Source: Liolophura sinensis
Taxonomy: Eukaryota > Mollusca > Polyplacophora > Chitonida > Chitonidae
Length of the DNA: 64,000 nucleotides
Direction: 5' to 3'
Assembly: GCF_032854445.1 (NCBI RefSeq)
Contig: NC_088303.1
Coordinates: 29,023,501-29,087,500 of the forward strand
The notes under the pieces were generated by a model. That model searched no databases. It had not been told where the DNA came from and saw only the letters and a program-made list of their open reading frames with translations. Below are positions 53,401 to 64,000 of the stretch, in pieces. The translations under genes were made by a program, and so were the position numbers. Position 1 is the first letter of the stretch. Every line of letters begins with the position of its first letter.

Positions 53401-56400
53401 ACAGGAGCTTGATATTACAATTAGTCCTCCAAAGCTGGATGCAGCTGCTGATGAATTGAATGTAAGTCATGATGTGGACAAAAGCATCAATTCTCCAAAT
53501 TTTTTAACTCCAAGTCCTCCTATTTTGACCCCCGTGTTGGTACCTAAGAATCGTAATTGTTCCACACAGCCACAGTTTGCATCAGTATCTAAGGAAACTG
53601 CTCTTTATGCCAGTGCCTGCCCAGAGGAGTCTTTAAATATTCTGGCTGGTGTTTGCGATATGGAAAAGGCAAGGATTGAAACAGAAAGAGCTTTGTCTCT
53701 GAAACCAGTGCTAAACACAGCAACCGATGTCCCGACATTTACGAAAAGCATGTTTCACAAACTGAATCCGCTGGTATCAACAACTAGTCCCAGCTTAAGT
53801 TCTAACACAGATCTTAGGAGCACAGTGAACAGTATGGACTATGGAGGATGTACATGTAAATTTGGGGAGAAAAGAGCCAAAAGTCCACAACTCGTTAACA
53901 GCTGTGCTCAAGACACTAGTAATGGAGATAAAGATTTGATCCAGCATAGTAAAGCCAGGAATCTGAATGAAAAGGCTGCTGTTAACTTAGAAAATGTTCA
54001 AATTGGTGATATTTGGAAAAGAAAGCGTAAGGCAACCAAAAAAAGCACACAGCCAAAAAATAGGCGATACAACAAGTTAATGGCTGAAGCGAAGTCAAGG
54101 AGTGTGAAAGAAAGAAAGTTTGATCATGATGTGAAGGGAATAGTCATTGGTAATATTAAGGAAACTGACTCTTTCAGAAAATCAACAAGAAAAAGGCACT
54201 ACAAAAAACATGACAGAATGCCATTTGATTATGTTTCTGTCGATAGAAGAAAGGGTAAATCTGCTGACAAGATTTCTCTAAGTTGTGAAGCCTTGATCAA
54301 AGTGACAAGAATTGATAGTGGTGCAACAAGACCTGTTATTGTAGACGAAAGACAATGTTGCAATGTCACTGATACAGCCATTGCTTCAAAAGAGCCAAGC
54401 AAAATTGCAGCAACATTATCAGAGAGAAAGGAAGATAGAGCAGCAAAGTTTTCTGCACAAAAATCCTGGAGTGCAGACGATGGGAGCCGTATAGGTAAAT
54501 ATACCTCAATGTCTATAGGCACTGCGCTGTCCACCGTCGTGCAGTCTCCAGATTTTAAGCGGTGTAGGCCTTTAAAAATTCCTGTGAGTCGAATTCAGTT
54601 AGACAAGTACCATGGACAGACCAAACAAAAGGGAGACAAAAGACGTGGTTTTGAACTTAGTGAGAAGGACAGTTGGAATAGTGCTGATGGTCAAGGGACA
54701 ACTTCAGTGAATAGAATATCAGGCAAGAGACTTGACTTCAAGCCAGCTGTGGAAGGAGAGTCACATACAAACACAGGCTCTGGAGATCAGCATGTTACGG
54801 GCACAGATTATGTCAGCAATGCTAAACTTCCTGAATCCTGTGATTCTGAAAGACTGAAAGCAGAGGATCAAAATTTCCCAGAGAAGGTTGATCATGTTGC
54901 CTTTGATGGGTCAGTATTACAGGCCAACAATGCTGAGCATGCTTTAATGAACAAGAAAGCAAATGCTTCTCTAAAGTGTGTGAATGTAAATCAAGATTTT
55001 TCAGAGCAATCTTTGGACAAAGAATGTCATCAACCCAAAATACAGATAGATTTCACAACATCAAACAAAGATGTTCAGGGTCAGAGCTTTGTTAAAGCTG
55101 GCTCTTCTGTGTTCCCTGTTCGTGTCATTTCAAAGCCACTCATTTCTTGCAAATTTTGTAACCATTATTCAGCCCGGTCGCAACCAGAGGTCAACTGGCA
55201 TGTAAGAGAAGCACATCCATTCCGCTGTTACAAGTGTTTTAAGACATTCCAGAGTAAGGTAAGGGGCCAACGTTCATTTTTTGTTGCACAAATTTATTGC
55301 TCGTACATGTGCTTGTAACATCCATTGTGATAATGCTGTGATGTAACTAAATAATGCATTAGTTGTAACATTTTGTCCGATAGTTCATATATGTAGGTAC
55401 ATGCTTCAAGCTGTCAGTTAAATGCCATCAAGCTTATTAAAATTTTTGTGCAATAGGGCAATAAGCAAGATACAAGTTTTGTGCTTAGATTCTGGCTGAG
55501 ATGGAGATACAAGTGGTATATAATAAAAATGATTAAGAAAAATAGATAAATAAAATTACCATACTATAGAACCTTAGTATTTTAGAAATTTGTTTATTTC
55601 TATGACAGCAAATTTTTTGACTCTCAGCCGCTGAAATACATGTTGCTGAAGATGCCACCTCACTGGTCAAGTGCCTTACAGTTGCAGCCAATGAGAGCTT
55701 TTGCTTACCGGTACTTGATGCTGTTAAACACTGTGCCCAAAATTTTTCACTTCTGCCAAAGCGGTCACTTTTATGGGTGGAGGAACTGGGGGTACTTCTG
55801 GTAAACCATCGATCTTTGGCAAGTTACTGACAATACTCATGCATGCCTTTACATTGGCGGATAACTGCGGAAATGGTCACACAAGTGTCTTCAATTTGTT
55901 GCTGTTGAATCACATGTTGTACTAAGAGCACTATTACATGAATTCATGCATTGAAAGCTTTGTAGATGTAAATGAGTTTGTTTAGCATGTGATTACATCA
56001 CCTAAAGTCTACTGTTCATTTGTCTCGGTTAAGGATGCCATCATCTACATGTATGTCCTCTCCCTTGTGTCTTTCTAGGAGGAAAGGTTGGCTCACAGGA
56101 GAGACCACATAACAAAACTCCATCACTGCTCATTGTGTAACCGAGCGTTCACCAAGTATTACTTTTACATAAAGCATATTAAAGGTCAAGCTCACCGGCA
56201 GTGCCTTCAGGTACAGCGAAACACTTTAAAGCTGATTCGAGGAGATTTGCGCAAACAGATGAGAGGTATATTAGTCTGTACAATTCTTGGCTTGATAATT
56301 CATTCAGACATTTTCATCCAAGCTGTTAAATGGTATGCCTATGTCTTACAGAATGTTAAAAGTGTTAAATAATATACAGCATTTTGTTTTTTTGTCTTTT

Positions 56401-57472
56401 TAAAGATTTATTTTAAAATTTTGAACTCCATGTGTTTAGCTTTGGCATCTTGGTTTAATTAAAATAACATTTATTTGCTCTTCTGATTAATTGGTTTTAA
56501 ACAGCGCTTGAAGACTCTCAAAGATACAGAGATTTGTTAGCCTTGGATAACCAGCCGTTTGATGTACCTAAAACCCTGAATAGAAAAGAAAATCCTAAAC
56601 AGGATTCAGCCATTGAACACGTTTATCATGGAAATAAGGTTTTCCAACGTCAGATGGCAAAATTTGTGGAGAAGGAGCTGAGTAGGATGATAACGTTAGC
56701 TGTGGCTCAGATGTGTAGTAGTGGGACACAAACCCAACTGGATCTACCTGAGAACCTGGAGGCAGAAGGTGACAAGTGGTGTGCCCCAATATTTGCCCTA
56801 CCTGCACCAGCAACATCAGGCGCCATCTCACAATCTGCACCATCAAAATGTACTGAGACGGTGTACACTGTGTCCAAGACAGCACCACCAGGATGTATTG
56901 TGACGCCATGCACCATTTCTCAGCCTGCGCCATCAAGACATGTGGAGTCATCTTACACTGTATCCAAGGCTGTAACATCATCATGCAAAGAGGCACCATA
57001 TACAATGTCCCAGTCTGAACACAACTACTCTTCCTCAACATTCACCCTGAGCCAGGATGATGACGCCTTCCTGACAAGCCTACTAGATGTAGGAGATGTG
57101 AAGAAATGCAAGAATCTTCCCTCCACTAACAACTCACCAGAAAATGTCACCGACAGCCTGCTGCCCCACTTCGGTTGGATCACTCAATCAATGGATGTGA
57201 TACAGTGGGCAGATGATTTCATATCGGAGCTGGGCAGCAACTCACCAGGCTGGACGCTTCCCACAACCACCCAGTCCATGGTCAAAACTGAAGACACTTC
57301 ACAGACTAGTACCACCACAGAATCCACGCAGGATATAGACTTAACCTCTCTGCTGAGAGACCTTCCCAATGATGATACCACAAACAATGTTCCTGAAGCG
57401 ACCATTGTAGACTCAGAGTCTCTGAAGACTGCAGACTTGAACTTTGGAGAGAACCTTCTCTTACTGTTGTAA
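50405..57472 (+). CDS. Large C2H2 zinc-finger protein, about 2,002 residues
   Basis: Coding exons are 50405-55258 (one 4.85-kb exon), 56079-56265 and 56505-57472; the GT-AG junctions and phases agree, and the stop is TAA. The first 1,580 residues are long, Ser/Thr/Lys-rich and probably disordered. A Cys-rich stretch lies near residues 75-160 (HILACCCLPQSQCQ and neighbours). Basic clusters that could be nuclear signals include RRSSRRRYRRTLNARRR and IWKRKRKATKKS. Three zinc fingers follow: C1582/C1585/H1599/H1604, C1608/C1611/H1624/H1628 (split by the first intron) and C1635/C1638/H1651/H1657. The third has a five-residue His spacing. The tail is acidic and Ser/Thr-rich, with hydrophobic-acidic patches (VIQWADDFISELG, DLTSLLRDLPNDD) resembling activation motifs. 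This suggests a DNA- or RNA-binding nuclear regulator. I recognise no named family, so function is inferred from the fingers alone. Confidence 0.85.
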
Positions 57473-58775
57473 GGTAAAGCATATATACAGGCGTGTAGGT
57501 GAAACTGTACTATAGCTATTCAGTAATGCCTCTCTGCTGCTGTAAGCCACTTACTTGTAGCTGATGGTGAAACTCAGTACTGTAGTGAAGACAGGGCCTC
57601 TCTGCTGAGTATAGATTACCTTTTCTTTGATTACAAGTTTCTTCTTAACCTGAGTGGATATATGCAACAGAGGTAAAGGTGAAACTTTACTCTATCTATG
57701 ACAGTAATTTATCTCTGCTGGGAAAGATTGGCGTATAATAACTTCTCAGTAAAATATTGATTTGTTTACGCACGCTGTGTGTATAACTACTGATGTGTAA
57801 CTGATGTACAGGCTGCTGAAAATGTGTGCTGTTCTGTCTCCAATAGTACTACTTTCTTTCACCTGCCTTTCAGTTTGTCTGTTTTCCAGTGTATACAAAC
57901 ATGTCCTATTGCTCAAGTTAATCATCCAGTAATGTAAAACCCTACAAGTGATTTATTGTCCTTTTGAAATGTCATTTTGAGAACTTGATACATAAAATGT
58001 AACTGTTTATGGAAATATATTCATGATGCTGCTTTCAACTCACTGTGCACATAGTGGAGAAATGTCTCATGTGAATTGATTTGTTATGTTATGATTCAAA
58101 ATTTCATGTGAAGAGTTTTGGAGCAAAACCTGGGTGTGTATACTGGGTATGTGAAACAGCTGTTTTTTTGTTTTTGTTCTTTTTTTGACTGTTATTTGCT
58201 GAGGATTTGTTCATACCAGATTTACTCAGGTCATTGTTGATAACGTTTGAAACACATGTACATGACTCCATACTTGATACCAGTCATGAGAGTTATACAA
58301 TTTACAGCACTACACTTTACCTCTGTATGTACATTGATGAATGTATTCATTTTAAGTTTGACATATATGACATATGATGTGTGATTGATATTCATGTAAT
58401 TTGCAAAAAGGTGTTGAGATATGTGTCTTCTTGTAGCTGAGATAATCCCTCGGTTGAGATATTCCGCTAACTTGTGTAATTAACATGTACTTATACATGC
58501 TGCACTGTACAGGTACATGTAGCATGTAAATAACACGGGTTATTATGGTATCACAAACTTAAAATGTGCTTCCTCTCATATGTATTGTTCATAAAAAGTG
58601 CTTACTCATGATTTTATATCAGTTATATCAGTCACAACTTGGCTATGGAAATGGCATTTAGTGTTGATTATTATATATGCCATATATAACCAAATGCTTT
58701 TGTTTCATTTTTATATACAGTTCTATTTTAAGTCATTTTTACAGAATTTTTTGGAATAAAGTAGTGGATTAGTGA
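57473..58775 (+). other. Zinc-finger gene 3'UTR
   Basis: AT-rich sequence without frames or repeats runs to the AATAAA at 58755. Short words such as GTACATGTA recur, as they do throughout the window. Confidence 0.6.
58755..58760 (+). terminator. Poly(A) signal, zinc-finger gene
   Basis: AATAAA in TTTTTTGGAATAAAGTAG, about 1.28 kb after the stop codon. Confidence 0.65.
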
Positions 58776-60214
58776 CTCGCAAGTTGGCGGTTCGGGTGAC
58801 CATGCTCTTGTATTAAACAGCCATAATCATCCCTTCTTTTTTGTGACATCACTATACAACTGGTTGGAACAGACTTTTGTAGAATTAGTAGACCATAGTT
58901 ACATTTAGTTATTCTCCTTTGGTCACTTTTCTGTATTTCTTTTTGAAGTTTAGCTATTACTTCATTGTATTTTTTAAAACTGACAGAAAAATGTTCTTCT
59001 TGATACACATTTAAATTTACTATTGATCAGTATTGCTGGCATCTATGTGCAAGATAGTATATATATTTTTAACTTCTTAATGATTCATAAATAGTCTTAA
59101 GCTATTTTAATAGTTATATTGAATTTTTATACTGTTTGAGTTTTATTAGTCATAATTGGTACATTTATTTTTTCATGGTGATGAGAAATGCAAAGAAAGT
59201 GTACATCACTATCATTTCAGCAAAACTATCTCTTTTTCTTATAGTCTGAAGATACAGAAGCACAGGTTTGCTTGTACAGTATACCCAGAGACAATAAGTC
59301 ATTCGCAGGAAAGAACTTTTTCTCAAAGGCCTAATGGCAGAATAAAATTTGTATTACCATTTTACATTTAAGCAGTGATTTGTAAGAATTTACTTCTGAC
59401 CGTTTTGTTTCGGTATTTGTATATACCAGTCACAGCTGGTATTACATGGAAATATCCGGTGCTGCATGTTTCTTAATATGTAGTACAGGATGTGTCTTAA
59501 CACATAAACATGTGAAAAAGCCATGTAGTTTTCTTGCAGCTGGGACATAAAAGTGGTTTAAGCTGCAGTTTACCTATGGCCCCAGTAGTCAATCCAGAAA
59601 TTAAGTGGCTTACAGTTGTAACATGAGTGGTGATACGTGATAAAACAATTCTGTTCCTGGGTGAAGAGTGTGAATGTGGGGGCTCATGGAAGGGTTAATT
59701 AAAGGTGAAAATTATGCTTTTTTACAAAAACCGTAATCTTCATCTTGTAGCTCAGACCTTTTCATGTATCCTGTAAGATTGGTTTACAAAATGTTTGTTT
59801 TACAGTGATTTCCAGTTACCCAGTCATCCTTGAATCCAGCAGAGCACTCATTCTTCTCAGATTGCTCTCCTTAATCACTGCTGTTGTACAGTATCTCAGC
59901 CCTCTTAACAATTTTTCTCAACAATTCCGCCGATATGGATCCAGTGAATCATGACAGGGCACCATTTCCTCTCTAGATTATTTGCCTCTGTCCTCAAGAT
60001 CAGAGAACTTGAAAGTCAAAAAGCAACTTCTTTTCTCGTGCAATTTCCTCTTCTCATTAGAAATGGTCTCGGCAGAGCCAACTCAAACTGGAAGTTTTCA
60101 CTTGTATGACAGCAATCGGGGGTTTAAGAAGGACAAAACTTTGCCAAGTACGTGACAAGCTTCCAACGCATTGCTGCAGCTTAACCAGCAAGAGATTTGA
60201 ACCTATGACCTCAT
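58776..60214. other. Spacer between convergent genes
   Basis: No gene or repeat is recognised. The short open frames at 58769-59371 have no support. Confidence 0.55.
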
Positions 60215-60480
60215 TTATTTACTTATTTGTTTAGTGTTTTATGGTGTACTCAAGAATATTTCACGTAAAATATACGATGGCAGCCAGCATTATGGTGGGA
60301 GGATACCGGGCAGAGCCTTGGGGAAAACCACAATCATCTGCAGGTTGCTGACATACCTTTCCATATAAGGCCAGAGTGGCATACAGCATGAGCTGGACTT
60401 GAACACACAGTGACGGCATTGGTGGGCGACATCTGGGTCATTGCACCGTGCTAAATTCCTCAGCCATGGAGACCCCCAAT
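60215..60480 (-). repeat. SINE family A, full-length
   Basis: In reverse: the head GGTCTCCATGGCTGAGGAAT, box B GTGTGTTCAAGTCCAGCTC, body GCAACCTGCAGATGATTGTG and tail GAGTACACCATAAAACACTA, then AACAAATAAGTAAATAAAT. Confidence 0.85.
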
Positions 60481-60931
60481 ACAATACATTGAAAGATTTT
60501 GCCGACAGCAAGGACCTTGCTGTGTAACCTACATGTACATGTTTACGCGTACTAACACCTTCAGCAAATATAGAGAGTTATTTTCAGATTGGTTTCCTAT
60601 TTACTGGAATCAGCATAGCATAAAAAAGGGCTGCTCATTCATAATGAGAAGTTTCTGCTCGGTCATATCTATTGAATACTGTATTTCACCTCAAGTCTAG
60701 CATTTTAAAGACAACATATAGTTGGATTATGATTGATTCATCCACCTTTGATTAATTTCCTATCAAAAAAGATATCCTTTTTTTATAGCATTTATGTGCT
60801 TCTGAAAGTACAGTTTTGTTTACTACACTTCAGGTGAATCCAGTAGTTACCTAATTCTTATCCTTAGCAAATTCATCAAACCTGACTTGGAATACTGAAG
60901 CTAGAAAACACCAAAAACTTGAGATAACGAT

Positions 60932-60937
60932 TTTATT
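60932..60937 (-). terminator. Poly(A) signal, RPGRIP1L
   Basis: Minus-strand AATAAA (plus TTTATT) in CTTAATAAAATCG, about 1.23 kb beyond the RPGRIP1L stop codon. The intervening 60938-62163 would be its 3'UTR. Confidence 0.6.
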
Positions 60938-62163
60938 AAGAAAAAATAAAAACATACTTGAAACAAATACATTAAGCCACATATACATGTGTAGAGATGA
61001 ATAGTTTATTCCGATCATTTTGAGGGTGTATCACAGACCAAATATACATTTATATTTTAAAACAATTACAACCTGTGAAGAGTTAAAAAGTTCACATCTT
61101 GGACGGCAATTAGCACTTCACAAATGTGAGCCACTTCATCTAAGTTCCGGACGGCACAAAAATTGTGCATTAGCACGAATTGTTCACAAAAAATCCTGCA
61201 TGTAAATGTACTTTTTAAATGTTTTACAACTAAGTTATTGAAATATTTATGAAACCTACAGATATAAAGCATAGGTATGGGGAGTTTGTTTTTAAAACTG
61301 AAATTAAATCACAATTCATCAATATTATGAAGTATTTAGAGGAGAGATCATAAAATGCATTTGACTTGGCCAACTTTAAAAATACCAATGCTTGTATTTT
61401 TCAGCAACTTATTGCGGCATAGATATGGAATAGTTTCTTCAACACAAAGATTCAAAGTCCTCAACTATGACATATTAAAGATGCATATATGTATATAGAC
61501 ATGAAAAATATCGACTGGTAATGATGTATCGGTTTGGTTATCATGTAAAAAAGATCTGTGACCCATTCTTCAAATTCTTACTCGAGTAATAAAAAATTTT
61601 AAATCTGACAAACTGCACATTCTCGGAATAAACAAATCTATCATAATCTTAACTTCTGGTGCCCGAAACACACATCATAATGAAATCTGACTTGGAATTA
61701 TTCTAAAATATAAAGCCTACTGGTTTATGATTATAAACTGGTTTGCTCTGGCCTAAGTGCATTATGCACACAAATACAGTGTATATAACCAACACTAGGT
61801 CCAGGAATTCTCTCCATCAGACAACCCTATATGTACGTGTACATACAATCATTGGTACCAGACCAACTAGCATATCTTGGCTGCGTTCTAACAAACGGCT
61901 GAGGAATACTTATCTGCTAGAAAATGTGTACTTCTGAAACTAACCCTACCTGTGAAGTCGGCACCCAAAGTATATATAGATCACTACACTGGTATGATAT
62001 ACACGGAACAAATAAATATATACCCCACTATAAGAGATACGAGTAGCCCATGTGAGACAATGTTTGCAACTGAGAAGAGTGAAATGCCAGCATCTGTCTC
62101 CCTCCCTGCTGGACGGGAACTAGGAGCTGTAAGGCGCAGCAGGGTGAGATTCCATCAACAGCC

Positions 62164-63292
62164 TCAACCGTACGTAGAGTCCACCTGCATCTCCTTCTCC
62201 ACGGATTCCAGCGCGTCCAGACACTCCACTGTCACGTTGAGAAACCCGATCACCGTCTTCTCATCCGCAATGTCAAACACTAACAACAGATATTTGGTCA
62301 ATGTGTACATGTACATTTTGATCAACTTAACTAGCACCCAGGATCCGTAAGTTATTATCATATAATTGATTAACAATATGCATAAGCACTGCCCACTGAT
62401 AAAGTCAAGTACACTGTAGCTAGAGTTTATTGGAGGTTGTGACACAATTAAACCATGTCGGCTGTCTTGGCTTATGATAATATCATACCTGTGAATGAAT
62501 ATCATACCTGTGAATGAAAATCAATCTAATGATCATCACCATTTATACAGTGAATTTGAGATGTCAATGAAAAAGCTGACACAAAAACCAACACTAACAG
62601 TGGTATGGCTTCATAGGCTCCTATAGTCTTAGAAAAGCCGTCAATTATAAGCTGGTTTTACAACATAATTACCAGTTTATGAATACGCCTGAGTACTAAC
62701 ACAGCTCTCTTCCAGTCAGCCATTACAATCCTACCTTTAATATCCTCATCCTTGATGTCTCGGTGCTGATGTAGGATGTCTCGGACACTGACAAAGGCCA
62801 CGCCCACATCCTCACACTCAGCATCCTGATTATCCTCAGGGGGCTCACTGACCACGGTGAATCGAATCCTAGACAACAAAACAACGGCAACAATGACAGA
62901 GATTTTGATTTATATTAATCCAGCTAGACAATTTATGTTCCCAAAGTAATCAAGGCAATGGGCACAATAACACATAAAAATAAATCAGGAAAATCAAAGT
63001 ATCTTACAAGTTGATACCATAGACTCAAACCGAAAATGTTTCAGTTAAATCTGAATCGGACAGCAATATGCCCGTGAACAATGTGAATCGCATCGAAATT
63101 GCTAAGAAGCATTTCTGAGTTGGTACTCCCATAACGATTAACAGTGAAGGGTGTGGAAAATTGAAATGCTGAATCAAATTCTGTCAGATATGAGGATGGC
63201 TACATACCTGCCCTGGTCTGGATCATCAGGTAGCAACATGCTGGCCAGGTACTGTCGTCTCTGGTAGTTCCTCTCCAGGTCTACAGGGAAGG
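62164..63292 (-). CDS. RPGRIP1L: RPGRIP1L, C-terminal RPGR-interacting domain exons (partial)
   Basis: RPGRIP1L is a scaffold of the ciliary transition zone; its C-terminal C2-like domain is named for binding the GTPase regulator RPGR. Minus-strand coding exons in order: 63292-63208, 62868-62735 and 62279-62164, with canonical splice sites and matching phases, ending in TGA at 62164-62166. The joined peptide contains FPVDLERNYQRRQYLASML, then DPDQGRIRFTVVSEPPED, AECEDVGVAFVSVRDIL and KVFDIADEKTVIGFLNVTVE. The run of TVVSEPPED, CEDVGVA and IG-L-V-VE is characteristic of RPGRIP1/RPGRIP1L ends. Earlier exons lie beyond position 64000. Invertebrates usually have one gene of this family, so I use the RPGRIP1L name; RPGRIP1 cannot be excluded. 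Confidence 0.88.
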
Positions 63293-64000
63293 CTACAACA
63301 ACAACACACCATATTAGAACATCAGAGCAGATGGTCAGTTGGTGTGATCGTTAAACATTTCCTTCTCCAACGCTGTGCAAAAAAAACATTATTTTCTCCT
63401 GTTAGGCTGCAGTGCTTGTGAACTTTTTGCTTTATGTACACTATACTGAAAGTTTCATGTATTATTAATACAGAAGAGAATGAATGAGTCGGCCTACATG
63501 TATACCTCTCTTCAGATTTCTGGCTGATGTGTTTGGGGTGAGTTGTGTTCCCCATTACATGAATCAGACTTCAGAAGTAAACAAACTACAAAACATAACA
63601 TGAGGCTCTAACATGAGCCTCATTAACATCTCAGATTTCATGTGAACCATGCAACATTAGACAATAGGTTTTTTTTACTTGTTGCCATTTTAAGATGCTT
63701 TTCATTTTATCTTACAAGTCCTTGCTTAATGACATAGATGTACACCTATGTTCAAGTTTCTCATAGTTTGTATTAGCCTACATCTTCCATAAATAAATAA
63801 TCGCTGAACAGATTACACATAAATTCTAGTCAGTAGTTTTTTTATATTTGATTGGTGTCTTACACTGTACTCAAGAACATTGCACTTATACGATGACTGC
63901 CAGCGTTAGGGTGGGAGAAAACTGGGTAGAGCCCAGGGGTAACCCACAACCATCCGCAGGTTGCTGGGCGATCTCCCCACTTACGGCCTGAGATAGGCAG
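62880..64000. other. RPGRIP1L introns, right edge
   Basis: Apart from the exon at 63208-63292 and the SINE at 63840-64000 nothing is recognised. The 77-codon minus frame at 63322-63555 has no support. Confidence 0.5.
63840..64000 (-). repeat. SINE family A, cut by window end
   Basis: In reverse the visible part is the 3' half (TTTGATTGGTGTCTTACACT, CCACAACCATCCGCAGGTTG). The head would lie beyond the window. Confidence 0.85.

Overview
This is animal nuclear DNA: it is AT-rich, its genes are split by GT-AG introns of about 0.3 to 4 kb, it has no operons, and it is full of short interspersed repeats. The repeats include at least three tRNA-headed SINE families whose copies end in related tails (core GTACGGCGT(T/A)AAAC). 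Repeats of this look are abundant in molluscs and related lophotrochozoans, so I infer a mollusc-like or other lophotrochozoan host. The species cannot be fixed from the sequence.

Layout. 1-5601: intron or intergenic DNA with a 71-bp tandem array. 5602-15976 (+): the last seven coding exons of DHX38/PRP16, the spliceosomal DEAH helicase. As written, two of these exons each carry one surplus C that breaks the frame. 14706-26843: a recent tandem duplication of the DHX38 3' end (part of the penultimate exon, the terminal exon, 3'UTR and poly(A) signal). Each copy is followed by a block of a 27-bp minisatellite, about 53 units and then about 200 units, with higher-order structure. 27452-34899 (+): complete six-exon ACOT8-type acyl-CoA thioesterase. 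36207-36856: short PIF/Harbinger DNA transposon with a transposase remnant. 41086-43180 (+): three exons of a four-helix membrane protein (MARVEL/tetraspan-like) of unknown identity. 50405-57472 (+): a roughly 2,000-residue C2H2 zinc-finger protein in three coding exons. 62164-63292 (-): the last three coding exons of RPGRIP1L, a ciliary transition-zone protein; the gene continues beyond the right edge.

The genes do not form a pathway. They cover pre-mRNA splicing, peroxisomal lipid metabolism, a membrane protein, a nuclear regulator and a cilium scaffold. No CRISPR array, rRNA or free-standing tRNA gene was seen; the tRNA-like sequences are SINE heads.

The most unusual region is 14.7-26.8 kb. 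There a helicase gene's last exon has been copied, the copies are separated by minisatellite, and one minisatellite block runs without a stop into the duplicated exon fragment. Most of the long open frames in 17-27 kb are by-products of a repeat unit divisible by three and should not be read as genes.
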